A DNA stretch of 64,000 nt from Adiantum capillus-veneris (lineage: Eukaryota; Streptophyta; Polypodiopsida; Polypodiales; Pteridaceae). A program made the translations under genes and the position numbers. Below are positions 11,035 through 22,515 of the stretch, in pieces (within the stretch, counting starts at the first letter, position 1; each line of letters begins with the position of its first letter). The notes beneath the pieces were generated by a model that saw only the letters and a list, made by a program, of their open reading frames with translations, had not been told where the DNA came from and ran no database searches. The stretch spans positions 96,617,587 through 96,681,586 of the forward strand of contig CM043966.1 of assembly GCA_014529385.2 (NCBI GenBank), given 5' to 3'.

Positions 11035-14000
11035 TTACTCTTGGGAAGCATTGTAAGCATTGACAAGGTTTAGGTTATCCTTTAATTGTATGCCTTGCAT
11101 CCATCTAGCATCTTCAAAAGGATAATTCTTAAACTTAATAAGATATCGTCGGATAGTCTTACCGCCTCTTAATACCTTGTCCTCATGTCGGAGAATGGAC
11201 TCGGGCTGCAGCACCTCCTCGTGGTCCTCGATCTCCGGTGGGTCTTCAATAGTTGGTTCTTGAGGTGGCTCTCCTTTGTAAGGCTTTAAGAGGCTCACAT
11301 GAAAAGCATTGTGTATGAGCCAATGATTGGGCAACTTAAGTTGATAGGCCATCTCATTGATTGGCCTAAGAATCTGGAAGGGACCATAGTACCTTTTTGC
11401 TAGTTTAGCATAGTACTTTTGGTGGCCCGTAGGATTCTTGCCCGTCGTGTGCCTTAAGCGAGCCTTGGGAAACTTTAACAAGACCCAATCGTTTTCTTTA
11501 AAGGCTTGGGCTCTTCTGTGCTTGTCAGCAGCAGCCTTTTGCCTTTGCTGTGAGATAGAGATAGCATCCTTAATCTTTTGGAAAGATTCTTGTAGGTCTC
11601 GGCTATACTCATCTGCAGCGAAGATCTTCCCATGTACCTTAAGTAGCAAGGGACTTTTTGATCTTCCCTCAATTACCTCGAAAGGTGCTTTTCCTGTAGA
11701 AGTATGTACAGTGTTATTGTAAGCATACTCTACTAAGGGTAAGTACTTCTCCCATTGGGATCTTTGATCTACTTCTGTTACATAGGCTTTTAGTAGATCG
11801 AGAATAGTTAGGTTAGCTATTTCACTTTGGCCATCAGTTTGTGGATGATAGGCCGAAGAGAAGTTTAGCCTTGTTCCTAAATTCTCAAAGAGACCCTTCC
11901 AGAAATTACTAGTCATTCTAGGATCTCTATCCGACACTATGGACATTGGCAAGCCATGGTACTTGAAAATTTGTGAAATGAAGAGGGTTGCCATTTGATG
12001 GGCTTTGATAGTCTTTTTGACAGGTATAAAATGAGCTTGTTTACTGAACCTGTCTACTATCGTCCATATTCCCGTATTCCCATGGATAGACTTAGGCAAT
12101 CCAAAGATAAAATCCATGGATATGCTCTCCCACAGTGAATTAGGAATTGGCAAGGGTTGAAGCAATCCAAGTTGCTTCCCTCTATCAAATTTTGTCTTTT
12201 GACATACCACACATTTGGAAACATACTCATGTATGTTCACTTTCATGGTAGGCCAATAGAAATATGTTTCAATTCCCTTTAGGGTAGACTGAATCCCTCT
12301 ATGCCCCGCATATGGGGGAGCATGAGATTCATACATTACTTTCTCACGTAGTGAGTTAGTAACGCATAGTCTATTGCCATAGAGAAGATAACCATCTTGT
12401 AAAGTAAATGGTTCTTCTTTCTTCCCTAATGCAAGGGCTGAAATCACATCTCTAAAATCGGGATCAATAGCATACTCATCTATCATTGAAGATAGATCAT
12501 TGTGAGTTGCTATGGAAACCGCATTCACTCTCGGTCGTCTTGAGAGTGCATCGGCTACTTGATTATGCTTGCCAGCAATGTGAGCAATATGAAAATGAAA
12601 TTGCGAAAGGAAATTTGCCCACCTCATTTGTTTGTCGGAGAGCTTGGTCTGCGTCATGAAGTACTTAAGACTTTGGTGATCCGTTCGCAGAATAAAAGGA
12701 GTCCCCAATAAATAGTGCTTCCATGAGTCTAAGGCATGTAGAACTGCAAGGAGTTCTTTTTCGTATATGCCTAGAGCTTGCTCAACAGGGTCGAGTCTTC
12801 GACTCTCATAGCCTATGGCGTGCCCTTCTTGGAGCAAAACAGCCCCAAGGCAATCACCACAAGCATCACATTGGACCTCAAATGGTTTTGAGAGATCCGG
12901 TAGTGTAAGCACAGGTTGAGAGATAAGCTTTTCTTTAAGCTTTTCGAAAGCATTTTTCTCCTTAGCAGACCACGTATACCTAACATTTTTCTTTGTTAGG
13001 TCATGTAATGGTCCCGCAATTTGTGAGAACTTTTCTATGAAGCGTCTATAGTATGCACACATACCTATAAAGCTTCTTAGTTCATGAAGATTCCTTGGTT
13101 TAGGCCATCCTTTTATTACCTCTAACTTGGATGGATCCATTTGGATTCCATCTTGAGAGATAATGTGACCTAAATATTGAATCTCTTGCAAGAAAAATTC
13201 ACTTTTCTTTCGATTAACATAAAGTTTATTCTCTCTTAAAACTTGAAATATTACCTGGAGGTGTTGCTTGTGTTCCTCTAATGAATTAGAGTAGATGATA
13301 ATATCATCAAAGAACACTCCAGTGAAGGTTCGATGAGGTCTGAACAGCTTCTCCATCAAGCGGTTAAATGTGGCTGGTGCATTAGTCAAGCCAAAAGGCA
13401 TGACAATGTATTCGTAAAGACCAAATGTAGTACGAAATGCGGTCTTTACAATGTCTTGATCAACTATCCTTATTTGATGATAGCCACTTTTTAGGTCAAT
13501 CCTACTGAAGTAGGTCGATCCTTGTAGCTTATCAAATAGGTCTTCTACCCGTGGAACGGGAAACCTATTCTTGATAGTGATCCTATTTAGTGCTCTATAG
13601 TCGACACACATACGATATGTGCCGTCTTTCTTTTGCACTAATAGCACAGGTGAGCAAAATGGAGATGAGCTAGGCCTAACCATGCCCTTCTCAATTAACT
13701 CATGCACTTGCCGCATAATCTCCTCTTGTTGAGCTTGAGAAACTCTATAAGGAGGTTTGTTAGGCGGTGAACTTCCTGGAAGAAGTTCAATTGCATGGTC
13801 GTCATTACCTCGTTTAGGAGGTAGCTCACAAGGGATGTCGTCAATAAAGACATCTTGAAACCCCTTGAGAAAATTGGATAACTCTAATTCCTTTTGGTTG
13901 CTTTTATTTTCTTTTGCTAAAGCATTAGGTTCATTTTGAGAATCTTTAACAAAAATCATGTACACGGAAATAGAGCTCTTTATTGACTTGTTGAAAGCTG

Positions 14001-15984
14001 GTGTATGTACAATGGGGATGGTGTTACCCATCTCCCTAGCATCTATATACATGTCCTTTTCCCTGAACTTAAAGGAGATTCTCCTTTCAGGAAATTTAAC
14101 ATGGGCAGCCAGACGGTCAAACCATGGTGCCCCTAGGATTACATCCTCATGCTTGAGAGGAGAGATAAAGAAATCCTCTTTGTCCACATAGCCTTGGACA
14201 TGAAGCCTCAATTTCCCGATTAAGGGAGTGACTGAAGCTTCTTGCCCCTTGAAGGCACTGTCTGCGGGTAGGATATCTCCCATCTCGTAGGATTGTATGC
14301 CTAGCTTGGTGGCTAACTCCATAGATATGAAATTGTGAGTAGAACCAGGGTCAAAGAGAATAAAAGCATCATGTTCTCTTACCTTTCCCCAAGCATGGCA
14401 TAGAGGAGATCCTTTGTGGTGAGTTTGGTGAATCTCCTCCTCTTGGATTTCAACCAAAGAAGCTCTAGGAGGATCTTGGCGGTTGTTCTTTTGGGGACAA
14501 GCGCGGTACGCATGCCCTTGTTCGCCGCACTTGAAACACCGGTTATCTTTACGATAACGCTCAAGCTCTTCAGGAGAGAGTTTATTCTTTCCTTTGTAAA
14601 CTCCCTTCTCTTTAGCTTTGTTGGAATTGCCCTTAGGAGACTTTTGGACATTGTCCTTCCCCTTAGGCTCATTGGTACCTTTGTTTTCCGGGGGCTTATT
14701 ATTTCTTTTACCCCCCGTTTGGAAATTGATTCGCGAGGCCACCATAGTATGGTGTATTACCGCCGATATGGTACGTGGCCTTTGGGAGTTGACATACTCC
14801 GCCATTTCTTCGGTTAAGCCCGCACAAAATTGTTGCTTTTGCTCTCCAAAATCCAACTTTTTGAAGACAGTGGCTTTGAGTTGTAGGTCCCAAAACTTGT
14901 CTACATATTTGTGGATGGATTCATTGGGAGAGAGCTTTAAGCTTCGCCATTCGGTGAGTACTTTGTCTTTGGCATCGGTGGCCAAAAACTGCTTCATAAT
15001 GGAAGCTCTTAAAGCCTTCCATGTTCGTGGAGCTTCACCGTTGGCTCGTAGGCTAGACCACCATTGTCTGGCGGACTTTTGAAAGTGCATAGCTAAATGG
15101 CGTAGCTTAGAGGACTCCGTGAAGCCCTCATCTCCAAACGCCGCATCGAATTGCTGGATAAAGGCCAAAACTTTGTCTGTAGCACCGAAGGTGCCATCAT
15201 AGGTAACGAAAGAGATGCTCTTCCCTCCCTCTTTGAATTTCTTCAGCTTGGACGACCTCTTCCATGCGGCATAGGATTTCCTATGGCCTCTTCTTTTTGA
15301 TGGTTCAAAAGTTGCACCATCACTTTCTTCAGAAGATGAAGAATTTGAAGAAGGTGGAGAAGAGGGTGACCTCTTTCTCGCCTTTTTCTTGTCTTGATCT
15401 TTGTCGTCTTCACCATAGCTTTCATAAGAGGAAGAGGATAAAGAAGATGGAGAAGAGGGTGTCCTCTTTCTCGCCTTTTTCTTCTCTTGCTTTTTATCAT
15501 CCCTCTTTGAATTATGGCGTGGAGAAGAGTGTGATGGTCTTCTCCGCTTTGGTGGTGATGGAGAGCGTTTAGCCCGCCGTCTTCGTGGAGCCATCTCCGC
15601 CGAGGTGGCGGGAGACTCACTTCTTTCTCGTTCCTTCGGTGGAGGCTCTTGAGTTCTCCTTTGGGAAGGAGATGCATCATCAAGAAGTAAGTTCTTGAGC
15701 CCTTCATATGGATTCTCTTCTTCTTCCCGAATCGGAGAGAGACCTCTTTTGGTAGTCTCACAAGGAGGCTTCCTAGGTGTTCTCTCGTCATGGTGATGAG
15801 CTTGGAGAATCCCGTGAGCACGGAGCTGCCGTTGCACTTCACTTTGGAGAGATGGATTGCCCATGGCTTGTTGAAGCCTAGAAACAAGATAATTAACAAG
15901 CATTGAAGCATCATTAGTAGCTTGCTCATGAGCAAAATCAAAGTTATCAACATTAATTTCACTCTCTTTAATATTGTCAGCCAT
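11035..15984 (-). CDS. Chromovirus gag-pol polyprotein (Ty3/gypsy with chromodomain)
   Basis: A single 1649-codon ORF starting at ATG 15984. Residues 1-240 are rich in Ser, Arg, Lys and Pro, and a gag capsid-like domain follows (about 250-400). A canonical CCHC knuckle (CFKCGEQGHAYRAC) lies near 482. The aspartic protease motif near 543 reads FDPGSTHNF. RT has FFDDI near 890; RNase H has its CDACGDC start near 1037 and TDHQSLKYF near 1100. Integrase has the H2C2 zinc domain (about 1221-1262) and a DDE core (SMDF about 1288, SDRDPR about 1348, GQSEIAN about 1384). A C-terminal chromodomain (about 1598-1645) ends the protein. No stop or frameshift is visible, and gag and pol are fused with no recoding signal needed. 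The chromodomain places it in the chromoviruses, where it is thought to guide integration to marked chromatin. Clade within chromoviruses is not decided. Confidence 0.97.
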   Translation of the reverse strand: MADNIKESEINVDNFDFAHEQATNDASMLVNYLVSRLQQAMGNPSLQSEVQRQLRAHGILQAHHHDERTPRKPPCETTKRGLSPIREEEENPYEGLKNLLLDDASPSQRRTQEPPPKERERSESPATSAEMAPRRRRAKRSPSPPKRRRPSHSSPRHNSKRDDKKQEKKKARKRTPSSPSSLSSSSYESYGEDDKDQDKKKARKRSPSSPPSSNSSSSEESDGATFEPSKRRGHRKSYAAWKRSSKLKKFKEGGKSISFVTYDGTFGATDKVLAFIQQFDAAFGDEGFTESSKLRHLAMHFQKSARQWWSSLRANGEAPRTWKALRASIMKQFLATDAKDKVLTEWRSLKLSPNESIHKYVDKFWDLQLKATVFKKLDFGEQKQQFCAGLTEEMAEYVNSQRPRTISAVIHHTMVASRINFQTGGKRNNKPPENKGTNEPKGKDNVQKSPKGNSNKAKEKGVYKGKNKLSPEELERYRKDNRCFKCGEQGHAYRACPQKNNRQDPPRASLVEIQEEEIHQTHHKGSPLCHAWGKVREHDAFILFDPGSTHNFISMELATKLGIQSYEMGDILPADSAFKGQEASVTPLIGKLRLHVQGYVDKEDFFISPLKHEDVILGAPWFDRLAAHVKFPERRISFKFREKDMYIDAREMGNTIPIVHTPAFNKSIKSSISVYMIFVKDSQNEPNALAKENKSNQKELELSNFLKGFQDVFIDDIPCELPPKRGNDDHAIELLPGSSPPNKPPYRVSQAQQEEIMRQVHELIEKGMVRPSSSPFCSPVLLVQKKDGTYRMCVDYRALNRITIKNRFPVPRVEDLFDKLQGSTYFSRIDLKSGYHQIRIVDQDIVKTAFRTTFGLYEYIVMPFGLTNAPATFNRLMEKLFRPHRTFTGVFFDDIIIYSNSLEEHKQHLQVIFQVLRENKLYVNRKKSEFFLQEIQYLGHIISQDGIQMDPSKLEVIKGWPKPRNLHELRSFIGMCAYYRRFIEKFSQIAGPLHDLTKKNVRYTWSAKEKNAFEKLKEKLISQPVLTLPDLSKPFEVQCDACGDCLGAVLLQEGHAIGYESRRLDPVEQALGIYEKELLAVLHALDSWKHYLLGTPFILRTDHQSLKYFMTQTKLSDKQMRWANFLSQFHFHIAHIAGKHNQVADALSRRPRVNAVSIATHNDLSSMIDEYAIDPDFRDVISALALGKKEEPFTLQDGYLLYGNRLCVTNSLREKVMYESHAPPYAGHRGIQSTLKGIETYFYWPTMKVNIHEYVSKCVVCQKTKFDRGKQLGLLQPLPIPNSLWESISMDFIFGLPKSIHGNTGIWTIVDRFSKQAHFIPVKKTIKAHQMATLFISQIFKYHGLPMSIVSDRDPRMTSNFWKGLFENLGTRLNFSSAYHPQTDGQSEIANLTILDLLKAYVTEVDQRSQWEKYLPLVEYAYNNTVHTSTGKAPFEVIEGRSKSPLLLKVHGKIFAADEYSRDLQESFQKIKDAISISQQRQKAAADKHRRAQAFKENDWVLLKFPKARLRHTTGKNPTGHQKYYAKLAKRYYGPFQILRPINEMAYQLKLPNHWLIHNAFHVSLLKPYKGEPPQEPTIEDPPEIEDHEEVLQPESILRHEDKVLRGGKTIRRYLIKFKNYPFEDARWMQGIQLKDNLNLVNAYNASQE

Positions 15985-16388
15985 TCTAACAATTTTTAGG
16001 TGTAAACTTTTTAGGGGTACTTTGGCACTTCAAGCCCTAGTTGCTACTCCTCTTTACCCCTTTAGAAAAAGCACTCAAGCTACTGTACCCGCGGCTCGAA
16101 TACCATTAATTGCAAGGAATAGAAGAGAGGGTCTTTCGACACCAAAACAGCACCGGCTCCTGTCAAGCTTCTAATAGCTCAATAGTGGTTAAGCCGTAGG
16201 CAAGCCCCGTAGGACTCCACTATTAAGACCATAGCTCTCGACGGTGATGCCCCGTTAACTGCACAAAGGCAGGCGCACTGCAAGGCTGAAAAATCCCTAT
16301 TCTACTTACTCACAGACAATTAATAATACCAACCATTTGTAGCTAGCTTGAGGACCTCCCTTCTTGAGCAAGAAAAGAGAAACCTTGA
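15985..16388 (-). other. Leader of the young chromovirus
   Basis: About 400 bp between the primer site and the gag-pol ATG with no ORF of interest. It should hold the packaging signal, but I see no clear structure. It has no palindrome array, unlike the family B leaders. Confidence 0.7.
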
Positions 16389-16400
16389 GCTCTGATACCA
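16389..16400 (-). other. Primer-binding site for initiator Met-tRNA
   Basis: Minus-strand TGGTATCAGAGC, one base from the 5' LTR, is the standard complement of the 3' end of plant initiator Met-tRNA used by many plant LTR retrotransposons. Confidence 0.95.
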
Positions 16401-16401
16401 A

Positions 16402-17995
16402 TGTAACATTTTAATGGCCTAAAATCTCATTTGTAGCGGAAATTAGCATGAACATAGTGGGCATTTCATTAGAATAGATTCCTAATGAGAATTACAAGAG
16501 TGCTTGGGTGGAGAGAGCAACAAAAAGCATAACACCTAGTTAGATAGCATCGACAATACTTTCAAAAGAGAGAGCAATTAAATTATTGACAACAGTTGAG
16601 GACCGGATTTGCATGGAGCCGGTCCCCCCTCCAAAAGGCTTTGTATTATGGTTTCTCCCATCAAGAGAGACATTGTACAATACAATTCTTTGTGTTCCTT
16701 CAAGACTAGCTAGTGCAATGAAGATGGAAGCTTCATACACCAAGCAAAACACTTAATCAAACACAACTTGAATTATCCCCGTTCTCAGACCCAAGACCTC
16801 ACACACCTTCGAAGATGGTGAGAGCTAGCAGGGTATGAGAGTAGATTGAGAGGAAAAAGAAGTATCTTACGAGAAAGAAGTACATCTCCTCACATAATCA
16901 CTCATATTAGCATAGCTTAGCTTAGTAATTAGCTTGGTAGAGAAGATGAGCATGCATTGAAGCTTGGCTCTTGGTTGGATTTGCATCCACATGCCAAGAG
17001 AGTGTTGATGTAGGCTTCTATCTCACAAGCTTGGAGTAGGTGATGAGCTCTCCATTAAAGCTTGGGAGGAGATAGAGTGTTTTCCCTTCACACATGGTCA
17101 AGTGTGAGAGTGTGAGAGTGAATGCCAAGCAAAAATCAGCCCCCCCTCTCTCTTGGGCGAGCCCTAGCTGCTAAGTTAGGCTGGCTTTTTCCTCATTGGA
17201 CCTCCCCAGGTCAAGCCAATAGGAATTAAGCAGCATAAGTGATAGCCTTCTGACATGTGTCCCCCTTTCCCCTTTTGTGAGAGCTTTAGATAATTAAATA
17301 ATTAAACTAAACTCTCATTGGACCCCTTTGCCTCCTGGCCAATAGGAATCAGGCAAGCCATGGGGCTTCTGAATGCTCATTGGACCCCTTGGGAGACTGC
17401 CCAATAGTCTTCTAGGACACTTAATTCTTATTGGTTTCTTTTATTAAATGTTTATAAATTAATTAAACTAGATTTACTCTAGCTTAATTCTCATTGGTCC
17501 ACTTCAAGGGTCTTCCAATAGGAATTGGGCACACCTTGTGGGCATCTGGCCTAGGGAGCTGACATGTGTCCCTCATTCCCTTTGTGTAAAGGGAGCCTGT
17601 GTGTGTGTGTGTGGTTTTCTCTCTCATCCCCTAGCTTTGGGGCTCGCCCCCTCCCATGTAGGGATGCAGAAAGACTTTTTGGGCACACACACTTAAGCAT
17701 CCAATTTTCCCTAAGGTTGACCTTTGGACACAACCTTTGAATTTTGGAACCTTAGCATTTTGGAAGTCTTAATGGGCTGAACCTTAGGGTCTTTTTAGCC
17801 CGTTGTTTCACATGGCTCTTTTGCAGATGGCCCCCCCTTTGGATCCCTATTTTCCCTCCTTTGGATCCCTATTGTGGCCGGTCTGCTAACTTAACCAATA
17901 TTCTAGCTTTTTCTCCCTTGGCACTTCCCCACATTAAATGATCAGTTTAATATGAGAAAATCATTTAGGAGAATTAGATATTGATTATTATGACA
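16402..17995 (-). repeat. 5' LTR of the young chromovirus
   Basis: 1594 bp, differing from 9083-10676 at only two positions by eye. As the 5' LTR for the minus-strand gag-pol it should carry the promoter. I see no unambiguous TATA box, but the CCAAT pairs are present. Confidence 0.97.
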
Positions 17996-18000
17996 CTGTT

Positions 18001-18476
18001 GCAAGCTCCCTTTACACAAAGGGCATAGTGGACACATGTCAGCTCCCTAGCCCAGTTCCCCCAAGGTGCATTCAAATCCTATTGGATGGACATAGAGGTG
18101 GACCAATAAGAATTAGGCTAGAGTAAATTTAGTTTAATTCATTTAAAAACACTTGACAAAAGAACCAATAGAAACTAAGATCTCTAGAAGACTATTGGAT
18201 AGTCTCGCAAGGGGTCCAATCAGCATTTAGCAGCCCAATGGCTTGCCTGATTCCTATTGGCCAGAAGACTAAGAGGTTCAATAGGAGTTTAATTGCATTA
18301 TTTAAATACCTGAAGCTCTCACAAAAGGAGAAAGGGGTACACATGTCACAAGGATATCACTTATGCTTCTTAATTGTCATTGGCTAAGCTTTGTAGGGGC
18401 CAATAGGATGCCAACAGGAGTTAATAGCAAGAGGGGTTGATCAAGAGAGAGGGGGCTGATTTTTGCAAGACATTAT

Positions 18477-18507
<31 letters not shown>

Positions 18508-18999
18508 AAGCTCATGTTTGAAGTAAAGAAAATTTAACGGAAAGCTCATCATCTACTCCAAGATTGTGAAAAGGGAGGCCTACACCAACAACTCTTGGCT
18601 TTGTGATGCAAATCCAACCAAGAGACAAGCTCCAATGCATGCTCATCTCCTCTACTATGCTAATCACCAAGCTATTAAGAGTGATTTTATGAGGAGACAT
18701 ACTTATTTCTCATAAGAATACTCCTTCTTCCCCTCGATCTACTCTCATAGCCCGCGCTAGCTCTCACCGCCTTCGAAGGTGTGTGAGGTCTTGGGTCTGA
18801 GACCGTGAGGGAATTGATGTTGTGTTTTCAAGTGTGAGCTTGGTGCTTGAAGCTTCCATCTTCACTGCACCAGCAAGTTATTGAAGGAACACAAAGTATT
18901 GTATTGTAAAATGTCTCCCTTGATGGGGGAAACCTATAATACAAAGCCTTTTGGAGGGACCGTCTCCATGAAAATCTGTTCCTCAATTGTTATCAATAG
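18001..18999 (+). mobile_element. Old family A 3' LTR, second part
   Basis: Continues the old LTR interrupted at 9082. Diverged matches to the young LTR run through GCTCCCTTTACACAAAGGG, the CCAAT pairs, a CA repeat expanded to about 14 units (18474-18502), the GGTCTTGGGTCTGAGACC region (18787-18806) and CAAAGCCTTTTGGAGGGACC (18942-18961). The match stops near 18999, about 240 bp short of the LTR's end, at a 16-bp tandem repeat that joins it to family B sequence. Confidence 0.9.
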
Positions 19000-19031
19000 C
19001 TATTGTTATCAATAGCTATTGTTATCAATAG
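18984..19031. repeat. Three tandem copies of a 16-bp near-palindromic unit
   Basis: CTATTGTTATCAATAG is repeated (the first copy starts CAATTG) at 18984-18999, 19000-19015 and 19016-19031. The ends CTATTG and CAATAG are inverted complements. The array lies exactly at the joint between the old LTR and the family B fragment. Confidence 0.9.
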
Positions 19032-19037
19032 CTAAAT

Positions 19038-19800
19038 ATGGGAGAAAGCATCCATGATTACATAAAATCATGTGAAGCCTGTATGAGACGAACCCCAGTA
19101 GAGTACACTACACTCTTTAGAGTCATTGGAGCACCCAAATGGAGTACTTACATTATTGAGTACTTAAAAACCAAGACCTTCTTAAAAGGATTGAGTAAGG
19201 CACGGATGAGAACCATCGACGTGAAAGTGACACACTATGTGCTGATCTTGGATCAACTATAACGGAGGGAAAAAGACAAACAATTGAGATTGTGTGCTAT
19301 TGAGGGCAAATATTTCTCCATCCTAGAACAAGCACACGTTGGCCAGTCAGATGGACATTTTTTGGCTCACAAAACGCAAAGTTGATACTTCTTGCGAGAA
19401 TATGGTGGCCAATCTTGTTCACAGATGCAGAGACATACGTAAAACATTGTGATGAGTGCCAACCTACTAAGGCACCTACACGGAGGGATGAGATGCCATT
19501 ATGATCAATAATGGGAGCTAGAGATTTTGCCAAGTGGGACATAGATTTTGTAGGCCCCATAACACCTCCTCTATATTCACAAAAACAACAAATGAAGGCT
19601 TTCCATGACCAACATGTAGTACACAAGGAGTTTCAAAAAGGATATTATGTATTGGTTTATACCCTAAAGCAACTCTCCAAAAAACTCAAAAAGCGAGGGA
19701 TGGGGCCTTTTCTGATCCGCGATATATCACATAGTGGTGCCATCAAACTTATGACATTGGCAGGTGAGGAGATGCCTAACTGGATAGGTGAATGTTAAAA
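19038..19800 (+). pseudogene. Family B integrase remnant with duplicated zinc segment
   Basis: The first open piece (19038-19262) begins with the CxxC end of one H2C2 zinc domain (ESIHDYIKSCEACMRRT), continues through a linker (PKWSTYIIEYLK), then starts a second unit (KQLRLCA, LEQAH, DGHF) near 19280-19370. A frame-broken CDEC-type pair follows at about 19450. Most of the DDE core is deleted: the D-containing FAKWDIDFVGPITPP (19524-19568) is joined to the integrase C-terminus (FHDQHVVHKEFQKGYYVLVYTLKQLSKKLKKRGMGP, then LIRDISHSGAIKL and EEMPNWIGEC). Order and sequence match the giant element at 55.19-56.48 kb. Inactive, truncated at its 5' end. Confidence 0.88.
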
Positions 19801-19989
19801 AAGTACAATCTCCCATTGGCACAAGAGGATTTAGAAACAATTCATGCAGTAGCTGAGAGGAAAATCAAGACAATGTTATTCAATCACAGGCCAAGGAGGA
19901 AGCCAGCTTGAGGATATTGAAGCGGAAGGAACAAGCCAACCATAGGGGATCTTCGCAGGAATTCAGACATCCCCATCTTCCTCCAATCA

Positions 19990-20423
19990 CATTAGTTCAA
20001 ATAGAACCTACATGGCTTAGCAGCATGGATGTACGAATTATCCTTCAACTTCTTGATGGTTCCACCAAACGAGCACTGGTGGACACCCGAGCATGAGCGA
20101 ATGTCATAAAATACTCAACATTCTTGAGAATGGAAATGGAACCTCTAACACCAAACCAAAGTGAGCTCAATGCAACCAATCAAGGGACAATGCTCAGCTT
20201 GGGTCAAGCCAATTTATCAATCAATGTCAATGGCCACAACTTCCCTCATCAATTTCATGTAATGGCAGATATCAATCTTACTGAAGCATTGATTCTTGGA
20301 GTTCCTTGGATGCACACGTACAAAGAAACACCAAATTGGCAGGATGACACCTTACAACTCAAATTAAATGACACATCCTTCATCACTCCATTAGTGCAAA
20401 CAGATCACTTATGGGAAATTTAG
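19990..20423 (+). pseudogene. Second retropepsin-like domain after integrase (family B copy)
   Basis: Downstream of the integrase, the plus strand encodes an aspartic-protease-like fold. It has LLDGSTKRALVDTRA (a D-T-G-A active-site loop with G changed to R, then a stop), followed by MLSLGQANLSINVNGHNFPHQFHVMAD and the hydrophobic loop EALILGVPWMH, the ILG motif of retropepsins. The giant element has the same domain at the same place (56.74-57.06 kb). Retropepsins normally lie before RT. With its active-site glycine lost and stops present this copy is dead. Confidence 0.75.
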
Positions 20424-20850
20424 TCTCTTTTGGGAAAACCTAAACCTACACCATCACGTTCAACCAAGGCAATCAGAACATTTTGGGTTAAGAAGTCCAT
20501 GATGCAGTCAAATCCAAACAAAATCTGGATTTCAAAAAGCAATTTGACCCAAATTCAACCCCCACTAATCCAACCTACTTCTTCAAACATCAAGCCTGCG
20601 CATCCCAAAATGACACATCCTTCATCACTCCATTAGCGCAAACAAATCACTTATGGGAAATTTAATCTCTTTTGGGAAAACCTAAACCTACACCATCATG
20701 TTCAACCAAGGCAATTAGAAAGGTTTGGGTTAAGAAGTCCATGATGCAGTCACATCCAAACAAAAACAGGATTTCCAAAAGAAATTTTACCCAAATTCAA
20801 CCGTCGCTAATCTGACCTACTTCTTCAAACACCAAGCTTGCTCATCCCAA
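20367..20850. repeat. 242-bp direct tandem duplication
   Basis: 20367-20608 is repeated at 20609-20850, starting at ACACATCCTTCATCACTCC in both (offset 242), with roughly 10% differences by eye. It duplicates coding DNA for W-containing motifs downstream of the protease domain. Confidence 0.9.
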
Positions 20851-21045
20851 ATAACACAGAGCTTTTCATGCCCAATCTATCACTTCTTATTGGATACCAA
20901 AACCAATCCAACCCAATCACAAGCACCCCACAACAATCACTTGGCAATGGAGACCAAAACAACGTCAGCAGCTAAATAAATCACAGTCTCCACAATTCTC
21001 ATCAAAGCAATTCCAATGGATCCCGAAAAAAACCACACCAATTAA
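20430..21045 (+). pseudogene. W-x-P-K motif array, family B copy
   Basis: In shifting plus-strand frames this encodes a Pro-, Gln- and Ser-rich low-complexity region with repeated Trp motifs: FWVKKS, KIWISKS, VWVKKS (from the duplicated unit), YWIPKP, WRPKQ and WIPKK. Spacing is roughly 15-40 residues. The giant element carries the same array after its second protease (57.27-57.6 kb). I know of no domain name. It is basic, so RNA or DNA binding is a guess. Confidence 0.65.
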
Positions 21046-21309
21046 AGAAGATATCATGTCATGTTTACCAATGTCCACCATCAAAGCACATGCGCTTCTT
21101 CTTCAAATCCTTTTATTTGGGCCTCGTAGATTCAAAGCAACCTCTCCAACACAAGCCACTGAACAAGCAGTTCAAAACCCACATCTTGCATATCATGTTG
21201 TTACCCAATGCATCTCTTCAATTCGCATAATAGGGCCACATTACATGGCTTTTCATAGACACATACTTTGCGCGCATGCACCTCGCGACATCTTCATCGT
21301 CGATGACTC

Positions 21310-21327
21310 AAAATGGGAAGGGGGGAG
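21310..21327 (+). other. Internal polypurine-tract-like run
   Basis: AAAATGGGAAGGGGGGAG follows the end of the W-motif region directly. The same kind of purine run follows the array in both other family B copies (40235-40246 and 57809-57821). In the giant copy it is clearly not the 3' LTR boundary, since that tract lies at 63778-63790. Confidence 0.6.
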
Positions 21328-21688
21328 TAACATGGACTAGCAATGATGATAGCAGCCAATAGCAATACCTTAAGCTATGAGATTATCATAATTTTGTATA
21401 TAATGTTTTCTTGTTAATTGCTTACCTTTTCATGATCTTTTTAGGAGTTTTTATCTCTTAGCAGGCATATTATTGAGCCATATTGACGCAAGTCATGATA
21501 AATAAGGTGCTAGACTGAGAGTATGTATACATGAGTGAGCATAATAATTTTGACAAATTTATAATAATTTTATTTTAATTTTAAGCTAAAAATTCTAAAG
21601 AAACTAATAATTTGAGGCAAGAAAGCCAAATTTGAGTTTTGAAATCAAATGTCGAGTCTACAAAGCAAGGGCTTCAGACATGTAAAAT

Positions 21689-22515
<827 letters not shown>

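Larger units (their letters stand above)
9083..17995 (-). mobile_element. Complete young chromovirus LTR retrotransposon (family A)
   Basis: An 8913-bp element in minus orientation. It has two 1594-bp LTRs (9083-10676 and 16402-17995) with TG...CA ends, a 5-bp target duplication, an initiator Met-tRNA primer site next to the 5' LTR, a polypurine tract next to the 3' LTR, and one uninterrupted gag-pol ORF. By eye the LTRs differ at two positions only (10135 T against A, 10553 C against T). That is about 0.13% divergence, so the insertion is very recent. It sits inside the 3' LTR of an older copy of its own family, in the opposite orientation. All parts needed for autonomous movement appear present; whether it is expressed cannot be seen. 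Confidence 0.97.

Noticed and set aside
15243-15992. 249-codon frame antiparallel-free but overlapping the gag of the young element
   Set aside because: It is an alternative frame of the low-complexity Ser/Arg/Lys-rich gag N-terminus and has no domain of its own.
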